IMG/VR virus record: IMGVR_UViG_3300020192_000046 | Location: 1 to 34,343 of that record | DNA length: 34,343 nucleotides | Direction: 5' to 3' (one strand) | From: a virus | Shown here: piece by piece, positions 23,408-29,393 of the stretch | How positions within the stretch are numbered: position 1 is the first letter of the stretch | Layout: every line of letters begins with the position of its first letter | Made by a program: the position numbers and the translations under genes | Notes under the pieces: generated by a model | The model's input: only the letters and a program-made list of their open reading frames with translations | Told to the model about the DNA's origin: nothing | Database searches by the model: none

Positions 23408-23698
23408 ATGTCTGATGCTAAAGAGAATCCATCCTTACTTGAAAGTGCATTTGAAAAGGAAAAAAGAGAGGTAACGAATCGAAAAACTCACCTTGAAGCC
23501 TCGAAGGATATTGTCTTAATGGCTAATATGTTAGTTCAAGGTTTAGAAGATAAGCAGATCGTCAATCGTATGGTAGAAGCTAGTCGATTCGGTTCTGATC
23601 GAAATGATTTACAAAACTGTCGTGGACTTTTAAAAGACGCGAAAGCTTTCTCTGCATGGATGGTTGCAAATAACATTAAATTCGTTAGATCAAGATAA
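23408..23698 (+). CDS. Hypothetical early protein
   Basis: The 96-residue product is helical and charged (SAFEKEKREVTNRKTHLEA, VLMANMLVQGLEDKQIVNRM, FSAWMVANNIKFVR). No family is recognised. It is the first gene behind promoter P1 and its stop overlaps the next start in TAATG, so the two are likely made together. The repressible promoter suggests an early, host-takeover or replication role. Confidence 0.65.
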   Translation: MSDAKENPSLLESAFEKEKREVTNRKTHLEASKDIVLMANMLVQGLEDKQIVNRMVEASRFGSDRNDLQNCRGLLKDAKAFSAWMVANNIKFVRSR

Positions 23699-23907
23699 TG
23701 AAGTCAATTACCGATAGAGATGTGAAAATCATAGAGTTAAAAGCTCCGCAATTTATAAAAGCTGTTGCGGAAGCGAAGAAGGCCAATGCTGAGTTAATTA
23801 TGATGTTAGATGCGTTCGCAGGTGATCCTTCTTTATTTTATAGAATATGTTGGTATGCCAACAACGAGGGTGTTGCAATAACATTAGTTCCCCCTAAAAA
23901 TACTTAA
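23698..23907 (+). CDS. Hypothetical early protein
   Basis: The 69-residue product is not recognised. It contains an amphipathic helix (PQFIKAVAEAKKANAELIMML) and a C-terminal part AFAGDPSLFYRICWYANNEG. It overlaps the previous stop by one base and is followed by a leader TTTTTACAAATTTTAT and a membrane protein gene. Confidence 0.6.
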   Translation: MKSITDRDVKIIELKAPQFIKAVAEAKKANAELIMMLDAFAGDPSLFYRICWYANNEGVAITLVPPKNT

Positions 23908-23923
23908 TTTTTACAAATTTTAT

Positions 23924-24175
23924 ATGGCAGTAAATATCAATGGTTGTTTGCCGGTAGTCGGATGGTTTATTAGTTTCCTTTATACTATCTCTTTATCTAT
24001 TCCATTCTACTTTGTGTGGAATAATCTGGCCCCTAAATATTTCTATTTCCTACCGGAAATATACCAAAATATACCATTCTGGGACTGTGTGGGATTAGCG
24101 ATAGTTATTTCAATATTAAAGTCTGTATTGTTGCCAAGTTTTAGTGTAAGTAATAACCAAGAAGTAGAGAAATGA
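23924..24175 (+). CDS. Small membrane protein, two transmembrane segments
   Basis: The 83-residue product has a hydrophobic segment at about 9-31 (PVVGWFISFLYTISLSIPFY) and a second at about 53-72 (FWDCVGLAIVISILKSVLL). The C-terminus is polar. No family is recognised. An early membrane protein of this size may act in superinfection exclusion or membrane-linked replication, but the sequence does not show which. Confidence 0.6.
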   Translation: MAVNINGCLPVVGWFISFLYTISLSIPFYFVWNNLAPKYFYFLPEIYQNIPFWDCVGLAIVISILKSVLLPSFSVSNNQEVEK

Positions 24176-24178
24176 TAG

Positions 24179-24207
24179 TTGACTTATAGTAACGATAAGG
24201 TTACAAT
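24179..24207 (+). promoter_or_regulatory. Early promoter with perfect operator (P2)
   Basis: TTGACT (24179-24184), a 17-bp spacer and TACAAT (24202-24207) form the promoter. The operator GTAAC-GATAAG-GTTAC lies at 24189-24204, a perfect inverted repeat overlapping the -10 box. It drives the short frame at 24238 and the gene at 24302. Confidence 0.85.
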
Positions 24208-24237
24208 TAGTTATGTTGAAGAAGAATCGGTACAAAA

Positions 24238-24339
24238 ATGGCAGGGGATCATGCTACTGATTATCTTGAGAATATTTTAAATACTTTTAAAAACTACACA
24301 GATGATAATGAATCAGGAACAACTGTTACAAATGGCTAA
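24238..24339 (+). CDS. Very small hypothetical protein or leader peptide
   Basis: A 33-residue frame, MAGDHATDYLENILNTF and onward, starts about 25 nt after the predicted transcript start of P2 behind GGTACAAAA. It ends inside the next gene, overlapping it by 32-38 bp. It may be a leader peptide controlling the next gene or a real micro-protein; the sequence alone cannot separate these. Confidence 0.35.
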   Translation: MAGDHATDYLENILNTFKNYTDDNESGTTVTNG

Positions 24340-24532
24340 AACCTTAGAACAAGTTGCTCAAGGCTTAGATTCTCTAAATCCTGAGTTTATCGAAGAGTTG
24401 GATAAAGCTACACAGAAGCTTGGCTTCATTATGTCTGAACGGTTATTTTCTATAACTGATCTATTTAATTTAATTAATAATCTTTCCCCCGAAGCTATCG
24501 AAAAAATTCGAGGGCCGGAATTAAGAGACTAA
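24302..24532 (+). CDS. Hypothetical early protein
   Basis: The 76-residue product is helical (QLLQMAKTLEQVAQGLDSL, FIEELDKATQKLGFIMSE) and acidic. No family is recognised. Starts at 24302 and 24308 are both possible; neither has a Shine-Dalgarno sequence. It is transcribed from P2 and followed closely by a small membrane protein gene. Confidence 0.55.
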   Translation: MIMNQEQLLQMAKTLEQVAQGLDSLNPEFIEELDKATQKLGFIMSERLFSITDLFNLINNLSPEAIEKIRGPELRD

Positions 24533-24535
24533 ATC

Positions 24536-24670
24536 ATGAAAAGACCACCAAATAAATTTGAAAAACTAATGGCTTATATTTTCGTTGCTGTGGTATTTGC
24601 TATTGTAATAGTAATTTTACTCGGTGTTTTAAAGGGTGCTATAAACTTCTTTTTCCCTCCTTATTATTGA
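24536..24670 (+). CDS. Single-pass small membrane protein
   Basis: A 44-residue frame encodes MKRPPNKFEKLMAY, then a strong transmembrane helix (IFVAVVFAIVIVILLGVL), and ends NFFFPPYY. The positive N-terminus suggests an N-in orientation. Its TGA stop (24668-24670) forms part of the TTGACA of the next promoter. No family is recognised. Confidence 0.6.
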   Translation: MKRPPNKFEKLMAYIFVAVVFAIVIVILLGVLKGAINFFFPPYY

Positions 24671-24695
24671 CATACTGTAACTAAAAGGTTACACT
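24667..24695 (+). promoter_or_regulatory. Early promoter with perfect operator (P3), drives ERF
   Basis: TTGACA (24667-24672), a 17-bp spacer and TACACT (24690-24695). The operator GTAAC-TAAAAG-GTTAC lies at 24677-24692. ACTAAAAGGTTACA (14 bp) is identical to the same stretch in P1, although the genes behind them are unrelated. An A/U-rich leader TATATTATTTATTAAAC leads to the ATG. Confidence 0.85.
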
Positions 24696-24725
24696 CTAGT
24701 ATATTATTTATTAAACTAACTATAT

Positions 24726-25508
24726 ATGGGAGATAAAACTCAACCTGAGGCAAAACCTAAACAGGTAGATTATCCTCAAAATAAGCTTTATGAAGCTTTG
24801 TTTAAGTTCCAAGGGAAAGCGTTAAATATTTCAAAGACAACAAAGGGTTATGGTTATATGTATGCGGCTCTTGATTCCGTAGCAGATGCTATAAGACCGG
24901 TTCTTCAGGAATGCGATCTTATGTATATGCAATTCTTTAAAGGAGATAATAGCAAATTTGTAACTCGAGTGATTCATGTACCTTCTGGTCAAATGAGAGA
25001 TACTGAATTAGAAATATCCAAACTTGATGCCTCTGCAGGAAAGATGAACAGTTTACAGGCGTTAGGGGCCACAATTACTTACATTAGAAGATATACTTTA
25101 ATGTTAGCTTTAGGGTTGATTACCGAAGAAGATACTGACGGGACTGTAGAGTCTAAGCAAGAGACTAAAAAACCATATCCTACAAAAACACAACAAGCAC
25201 CAGCACAGAGGCCGACCCCGGCTCCAAAAGTGGATCAGGCTGAACTAGCTCTTGCAACTAAAATGATGAAGTCTTACGAGGTGAAGATTGCACAGATAGA
25301 GAACCTAGATGCCTTAGAAGAAACTCGAGCGAACTTCGAAACTTATGTGAAGGATCCAAAACAACCATTTACAGAAAAACAGGTTCAGGAATTGAGACGA
25401 TTGCTAGACAATAGACACGCTACTCTACAATCATTAGAGGCGAATTTAGTAGAAGATGACAGCGAAGATGTGAGCCTTACACAAGAGGAGATGGATGCGA
25501 TACAATAA
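24726..25508 (+). CDS. erf: ERF-family single-strand annealing protein
   Basis: The 260-residue product has the ERF superfamily core: YPQNKLYEALFKFQGKAL, GYGYMYAALDSVADAIRPVL at about 41-60, then HVPSGQMRDTEL at 84-95 and MNSLQALGATITYIRRYTL at 107-124, with LGLITEEDTDG following. ERF proteins anneal homologous single strands during phage recombination and genome circularisation. Residues 145-175 are a Pro/Gln/Lys linker (KPYPTKTQQAPAQRPTPAP), followed by a helical C-terminal domain that is less conserved and may bind partners. It is transcribed from P3 and could be repressed by the regulator encoded at 25880. Confidence 0.92.
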   Translation: MGDKTQPEAKPKQVDYPQNKLYEALFKFQGKALNISKTTKGYGYMYAALDSVADAIRPVLQECDLMYMQFFKGDNSKFVTRVIHVPSGQMRDTELEISKLDASAGKMNSLQALGATITYIRRYTLMLALGLITEEDTDGTVESKQETKKPYPTKTQQAPAQRPTPAPKVDQAELALATKMMKSYEVKIAQIENLDALEETRANFETYVKDPKQPFTEKQVQELRRLLDNRHATLQSLEANLVEDDSEDVSLTQEEMDAIQ

Positions 25509-25531
25509 TTTATTTTTATTATTTAAACTAA

Positions 25532-25843
25532 ATGGAAAAAGCATTGAAAAGAATAGGGGATACCTTGGACTCCATCCTTCAGGGTTTTTATATAAGATTT
25601 ATAGACCCTATTCGGAAGGCACGAAGAGCAAGTAGGAAAGCAAAAAGGAGAGCTATTATCATACAGGCGAAGGGTGAAATTTTAGAAACCTTCGAACCAT
25701 TTTTAATGTCCGTTTATAACGAGGCTGTACGAGACTATGAACAGGCAAGAACACAAAGGACGCACTATCATAATGAGGCAACATCCGAACTAAGAAAGTT
25801 TTTTGAAATTAAAATCAAGAGCTTCATTTCGGGTAACGAATAG
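25532..25843 (+). CDS. Hypothetical basic protein
   Basis: The 103-residue product carries a very basic stretch KARRASRKAKRRAIIIQAK at about residues 28-46, then a charged coiled-coil-like helix (YNEAVRDYEQARTQRTHYH). Nucleic-acid binding is plausible but no family is recognised. It follows the ERF gene with a leader TTTATTTTTATTATTTAAAC and ends just before promoter P5, whose -10 region overlaps the stop. Confidence 0.55.
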   Translation: MEKALKRIGDTLDSILQGFYIRFIDPIRKARRASRKAKRRAIIIQAKGEILETFEPFLMSVYNEAVRDYEQARTQRTHYHNEATSELRKFFEIKIKSFISGNE

Positions 25844-25851
25844 GTTACAAT
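25823..25851 (+). promoter_or_regulatory. Promoter with perfect operator (P5) for the XRE regulator
   Basis: TACAAT lies at 25846-25851, with the operator GTAAC-GAATAG-GTTAC at 25833-25848 overlapping it, and a weak -35, TTCATT (25823-25828), 17 bp upstream. It precedes the HTH gene at 25880, so the regulator may control itself. The weak -35 would suit low basal expression. Confidence 0.7.
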
Positions 25852-25879
25852 GTATTTATTTACTTTTAAGAATACATAC

Positions 25880-26131
25880 ATGGAGGACTACAAAGCCAAA
25901 GTTGAATTATTTCTTCAGCATATGGAGGAAGAATTAGACAAACAAAAGGTCTCCATTTCTGAGCTATCGAGAAGGATCAAAATTCCTAGAAAAACTATTT
26001 ATAGTTGGTTAAACGGTGAAACTACAATGAGATTAGATAACTATTATAAAATTTTATCTGCCCTTGGATTGGAGGACAGCGTTTATAGCATCGAAAATGG
26101 AAAAACTACCGAAGAAACTGGAAAAAATTAG
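25880..26131 (+). CDS. XRE-family helix-turn-helix regulator, candidate repressor
   Basis: The 83-residue product is a compact HTH protein. Residues 26-47 read SISELSRRIKIPRKTIYSWL, with the Cro/CI-type turn between helices 2 and 3, and a short amphipathic C-terminal region. It lacks the C-terminal dimerisation or autocleavage domain of CI-type proteins. The upstream ATG at 25850 overlaps the -10 box of P5, so the ATG at 25880 is chosen, about 20 nt downstream of the predicted transcript start. It is the best candidate to bind the GTAAC-N6-GTTAC operators. It overlaps the next gene by 35 bp. Confidence 0.8.
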   Translation: MEDYKAKVELFLQHMEEELDKQKVSISELSRRIKIPRKTIYSWLNGETTMRLDNYYKILSALGLEDSVYSIENGKTTEETGKN

Positions 26132-26336
26132 CCCCAAGATATCAATCCTCGACAAAGCGAAAGAGGCTTATATTCACGAGCAAACAGTAACGAGTGAGTG
26201 GAAAAGAACTAAAAAAGAGGCAGAGGATGTATGGAGCTTTGGTATGAATTGGTTCTGGTTCATAGCAAATTTATACAACCAGCAAGTTAAAGAACATAAC
26301 AAAAAGCCCGAGGATGGAGAAGTGGCATCTCGCTAA
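26097..26336 (+). CDS. Hypothetical protein ending inside the tRNA gene
   Basis: The 79-residue product is not recognised. It is Lys/Glu-rich with an aromatic stretch VWSFGMNWFWFIANLYNQQ near residue 50. Its final eight codons (EDGEVASR) and stop lie inside the tRNA gene (26308-26379). The frame is open back to a TTG at 26064, but the ATG at 26097 is preferred. If the tRNA is processed from this transcript, the message would lose its end. This makes the annotation of the gene, or at least its 3' end, somewhat uncertain. Confidence 0.5.
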   Translation: MEKLPKKLEKISPKISILDKAKEAYIHEQTVTSEWKRTKKEAEDVWSFGMNWFWFIANLYNQQVKEHNKKPEDGEVASR

Positions 26337-26379
26337 GCTCATAACTTAGAGATCGTGGGTTCGATACCCACTCCTCGAA
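26308..26379 (+). tRNA. tRNA with anticodon CAT (Met or Ile2)
   Basis: All arms can be folded. Acceptor CCGAGGA with TCCTCGA pairs 6 of 7, with a C-A mismatch at position 1-72. D stem GAGA/TCTC encloses AGTGGCA. The anticodon stem is CTAAG/CTTAG with loop CTCATAA, anticodon CAT at 26340-26342 after T33. T stem GTGGG/CCCAC holds the loop TTCGATA. The discriminator is A and CCA is not encoded. The C1-A72 mismatch is a hallmark of bacterial initiator tRNA, but the three G-C pairs of an initiator anticodon stem are missing. It could be elongator Met, initiator-like or, with C34 modified to lysidine, Ile2. Confidence 0.88.
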
Positions 26380-26402
26380 TATTTAATTATTACTTCGATT
26401 CT

Positions 26403-26645
26403 ATGTTTAATAAAGTAAAGAAATCTGTGCAGTTCCCAGCAACAATAGAAAATACTGATGGTGAAACTGGTAAATTAAAGATCACTAAAGTCACTGTAAA
26501 TGTGGCCCTCGATGATATTTATTTAGTACAGAATCACGGTGAGGGTGCTTTTTATGTGGAAGTTGCTAAAAAAATGGGAGGTTGGATAGTTACCGAAGAA
26601 GTATGGAATAAATTATCCAAGCTTAAAAACCCTACAAAGATATGA
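26403..26645 (+). CDS. Hypothetical protein
   Basis: The 80-residue product is not recognised. It is beta-rich in its first half (VQFPATIENTDGETGKLKI, VTVNVALDDIYLVQNHGEG) with an alpha-helix near the end (TEEVWNKLSKLKN). The longer in-frame start at 26355 is a GTG inside the tRNA gene, so the ATG at 26403 is chosen. Its stop overlaps the next start in ATGA. Confidence 0.6.
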   Translation: MFNKVKKSVQFPATIENTDGETGKLKITKVTVNVALDDIYLVQNHGEGAFYVEVAKKMGGWIVTEEVWNKLSKLKNPTKI

Positions 26646-27040
26646 GTTTTATTAGATCAAAAGAAAAGCCCCCTGTATTCCAAGCTTGCGTTGATAAGTT
26701 CGGTATTAGTTGGAATGGAGGGGTTATTTTTACTTATGGAGATACTATTCACTGCAAATTCCGAGTTGGGCCTCAAAAAATCGCCCACGAGAAAGTGCAT
26801 ATAAAACAACAATTTGCTTATGGGGTCGAGGCATGGTGGGATAGATACCTAGCTGATGAACAATTTAGGTTAGAGCAAGAGCTGGAGGCCTACAAAGCTG
26901 AAATCTCCTGGGTTTATACTAAATGTCGATATATAGGTCTAAGAGCTCGAATATTCGACGCCATTGTCGCCGATCTCTCTAGTTTTATGTATGGAAAGAT
27001 AGTCACTCCTGAAGAAGCCCGAAAATTACTTAATTTATAA
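26642..27040 (+). CDS. Small HExxH-motif metallopeptidase-like protein
   Basis: The 132-residue product carries HEKVHIKQQ at residues 49-57, an HExxH zinc motif, followed by a helix RLEQELEAYKAE whose Glu could be the third zinc ligand, as in gluzincin-like minimal proteases. WWDRYLADEQF between them is also conserved in phage proteins of this type as I recall them. There is no signal peptide. The substrate is unknown; a role in virion or host protein processing is only inferred. It overlaps the preceding gene by 4 bp. Confidence 0.65.
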   Translation: MSFIRSKEKPPVFQACVDKFGISWNGGVIFTYGDTIHCKFRVGPQKIAHEKVHIKQQFAYGVEAWWDRYLADEQFRLEQELEAYKAEISWVYTKCRYIGLRARIFDAIVADLSSFMYGKIVTPEEARKLLNL

Positions 27041-27050
27041 TAATTTATAT

Positions 27051-27326
27051 ATGAAAGATCTATTAGATCGGTTTACTTTTGTTAAGTGGGACAGAGTTAT
27101 TCCAGATGTTGGGGCTTGTTTAATCTATGGTTGGATTGAAAGAGAGAAAGATAGTTATAAAGACTTTGTCATCCTTTCTATCGATATTTTGCATATGCAA
27201 ATAATGGAGTGTACTACCAGTTCAGCTAAATATAGCAAGGAAATAAGCAAACTCTGCGGTTTTCCGGAAGAGGAACATACTGACTGCGTTAAATTGGCAG
27301 ATTATCTTAAATTAATCGGAGAATAA
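27051..27326 (+). CDS. Hypothetical protein
   Basis: The 91-residue product is not recognised. It has a mixed alpha/beta pattern (WDRVIPDVGACLIYGWIER, DFVILSIDILHMQIMECTT) with four Cys residues, and ends with a helix VKLADYLKLIGE. It lies between the HExxH gene and the first glycosyltransferase gene and may belong to either operon. Confidence 0.55.
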   Translation: MKDLLDRFTFVKWDRVIPDVGACLIYGWIEREKDSYKDFVILSIDILHMQIMECTTSSAKYSKEISKLCGFPEEEHTDCVKLADYLKLIGE

Positions 27327-27327
27327 T

Positions 27328-28302
27328 ATGAAAATAGCATTTTTAGGAAATTTTAGCGTCAACTACACCTCTGAGTCACACTATATGCGAACTTTAAGGA
27401 AAATGGGTCATGAGGTAATTATCTATCAAGAAGGTCACCCTATAAATAAAGATGAGCTTGGTTTCATATTGGAATGCGACATATTCTTCTGGGTTCATAC
27501 TCATGGATGGAAGACTGAGAATTTAGATTATATATTAGAGAAGGTTAAAGAATTTAAAATCCCAGTGGTGGGTTATCATTTGGATTTATGGTTAGGAATA
27601 GAAAGGGAAAAAGATCTCTTGGATGATGAGTATTGGAAACAAATGGATTTCTTTTTTTGTACTGATAAATTAATGGTTAATTGGTTAAATGAAAGAGAAG
27701 GTTACCCTAAAGCTTTTTATCTTCCTGCAGGAGTATTCGAGGATGAATGTGAGGTCGGGAATCAAAAGCCAGAGTTTACTCACGATATTGTTTTCACAGG
27801 TTCAAGAGGTCACCACAAAGAGTGGCCTTACAGACAGAAGCTAATTAACTGGCTAGAGAAGACTTACGGATCTAGATTCAAGCATTACGATCACGGACAT
27901 GAGCCGAAGATGAGAGGACAGAATCTTAATGATTTATACGCCTCTTCTAAAATAATAATTGGCGATACTTTGTGTAAGGATTTCAATTATCCGTATTATC
28001 TGAGCGATAGAATATTCGAAGTAACTGGTAGAGGTGGTTTTATAATCCATCCATTCATTAAGGGGATAGACGAGCTCTTTAATTTACCCGAAAAAAAGGA
28101 GTTGCATTACGACACTAGTAAAGCCGAAATAATAACTTACCCCTTTAATAACTTTAAATACCTAAAATACCTAATTGATTATTATTTGGTTAATAACGAG
28201 GAGCGAGAGTCTATTCGAATGCGAGGTCACGAAAGAACTAAAAAAGATCATACTTATACTCAGCGATTGAGTACAATGTTGGAGACAGTTGTAAATAATT
28301 GA
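27328..28302 (+). CDS. Glycosyltransferase, CgeB-like (GT-B fold)
   Basis: The 324-residue product begins MKIAFLGNFSVNYTSESHY and has a first Rossmann-like half up to about residue 145 (FFWVHTHGWKTENLDYI, VVGYHLDLWLG). The second half has HDIVFTGSRGHHKEWPYR near 152-170, LNDLYASSKIIIGDTL near 205 and YYLSDRIFEVTGRGGFIIHP near 222-241, the CgeB / Glyco_trans_1_2 donor-binding pattern with R-x-FE. It probably transfers a nucleotide-sugar to a surface or virion glycan. It is the first gene of a run of sugar-related genes. It starts one base after the previous stop and ends before a structured intergenic region. Confidence 0.85.
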   Translation: MKIAFLGNFSVNYTSESHYMRTLRKMGHEVIIYQEGHPINKDELGFILECDIFFWVHTHGWKTENLDYILEKVKEFKIPVVGYHLDLWLGIEREKDLLDDEYWKQMDFFFCTDKLMVNWLNEREGYPKAFYLPAGVFEDECEVGNQKPEFTHDIVFTGSRGHHKEWPYRQKLINWLEKTYGSRFKHYDHGHEPKMRGQNLNDLYASSKIIIGDTLCKDFNYPYYLSDRIFEVTGRGGFIIHPFIKGIDELFNLPEKKELHYDTSKAEIITYPFNNFKYLKYLIDYYLVNNEERESIRMRGHERTKKDHTYTQRLSTMLETVVNN

Positions 28303-28305
28303 ACA

Positions 28306-28390
28306 CTCTACTCTACTCCGATTATGCCCCATTTTTAGGCATTAATGCCCGGAGTAGGGGTAATTAAGGGGACATATCGCTAGAGTAGAG
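28306..28390 (+). ncRNA. Structured intergenic RNA between glycosyltransferase and FkbM genes (candidate)
   Basis: CTCTACTCTA (28306-28315) pairs perfectly with TAGAGTAGAG (28381-28390). Directly inside, CTCCG (28316-28320) pairs with CGGAG (28350-28354), and could extend to CTACTCCG/CGGAGTAG (8 bp) at the expense of 3 bp of the outer stem. Inside that, TGCC (28324-28327) pairs with GGCA (28338-28341), and GGCATTAATGCC is a palindrome. The purine-rich stretch 28355-28380 is left unpaired. The mutual exclusion looks like a switch or attenuator, but no poly-U tail follows. No known RNA family is recognised. Confidence 0.5.
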
Positions 28391-28420
28391 CACTACTATA
28401 TATAAACCACTAACAAAAAT

Positions 28421-29128
28421 ATGAAACAAGTTTTATTAAATGGAAAATATAATTTAACTCTTCCCGATCACCGAGCCGAAAGACCCGAGTGGATCACCGG
28501 TTGGGAAGTAGAAAGAATTGAATCAATGATGGCGAACATAGAAAAAGGAGATCTTGTTTTAGATATTGGAACTGAAGAAGGCGATATTTCCGCTCTCCTT
28601 GCTCAGAAGACTGGCAAGATTATGATGTTTGAACCGAACCCTCTCGTCTGGACAAATATAAGAGCGATCTGGGAAGCTAATAACCTGCCGAAGCCCACTG
28701 CTATCTTCGTGGGGTTTGCATCTAGTATTACCGATTTAAAAGATGGTGGAGTATCTTTCGACTGGCCTAAATGTGCCTATGGAGAGTTAATTGGGAATCA
28801 CGGATTTAAGGAATTAAAGGATCCCGGTGAAATTCCACAAATTAAAATAGATGATTTCATGTATGATATTTTAGAACCATTAAAAATGATTACAATGGAT
28901 GTCGAAGGTTCGGAGTTCGAAGTTCTAAAAGGTGCAAGGGAGACTTTATTAAGACATAAACCATTAGTTTACGTTTCTGTTCACCCTGCTTTCATGGCGG
29001 ATAATCATCGGCAAAATTATCCGATGCTTAAAAATTATATGGAAGAGTTAGGCTTCGAAGAGAACTATCTAACTTACGATCATGAGCTCCATATTTTATT
29101 TAAGTTTAATAATGAAAAAAACAAATGA
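28421..29128 (+). CDS. FkbM-family methyltransferase
   Basis: The 235-residue product has the AdoMet motif I VLDIGTEEG at residues 46-54, a second motif MFEPNPLVWTNI at about 69-80, and MDVEGSEFEVLKGA at about 159-172, which is diagnostic of FkbM-type O-methyltransferases. These commonly methylate sugar hydroxyls in glycan clusters, which fits the four neighbouring glycosyltransferase genes. It follows the structured element at 28306-28390, so its expression may be controlled separately. Its end overlaps the next gene by 17 bp. Confidence 0.9.
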   Translation: MKQVLLNGKYNLTLPDHRAERPEWITGWEVERIESMMANIEKGDLVLDIGTEEGDISALLAQKTGKIMMFEPNPLVWTNIRAIWEANNLPKPTAIFVGFASSITDLKDGGVSFDWPKCAYGELIGNHGFKELKDPGEIPQIKIDDFMYDILEPLKMITMDVEGSEFEVLKGARETLLRHKPLVYVSVHPAFMADNHRQNYPMLKNYMEELGFEENYLTYDHELHILFKFNNEKNK

Positions 29129-29393
29129 TCATTTTCAGCAAAAACTTCGTGATCGATTCGGAATAACAATGGCAGGATGGGAAATAAAACAATTAGTGGA
29201 TTTAATCGAAGGAGGCAAGATTCCGACAATAAGTACTTATGCTCGAGGTGCAAGTTTAAACTATAAAGTTAATGTAAAGGGAAAAGATGTAATAGTAGTC
29301 TTTAATCACTATCGTCATTATTTAATTTCAGCATTAATTCCGAAATATGAAAATACCGGTGAAGTTCCTAAATTTCAACCCAAGCTCCCCTGA
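29112..29393 (+). CDS. Hypothetical protein, small basic alpha/beta
   Basis: The 93-residue product starts at the ATG at 29112 (the frame is open further up, but that part lies in the FkbM gene). It reads HFQQKLRDRFGI, then WEIKQLVDLIEGG and YKVNVKGKDVIVVFNHYRH, which vaguely resembles phage DUF4258/RelE-like small proteins. No catalytic residues can be assigned. It overlaps the next gene by 47 bp. Confidence 0.5.
   Translation: MKKTNDHFQQKLRDRFGITMAGWEIKQLVDLIEGGKIPTISTYARGASLNYKVNVKGKDVIVVFNHYRHYLISALIPKYENTGEVPKFQPKLP

Noticed and set aside
25850-25879. Upstream ATG at 25850 as start of the XRE gene
   Set aside because: The ATG overlaps the -10 box of promoter P5, so it would not be in the transcript made from it.
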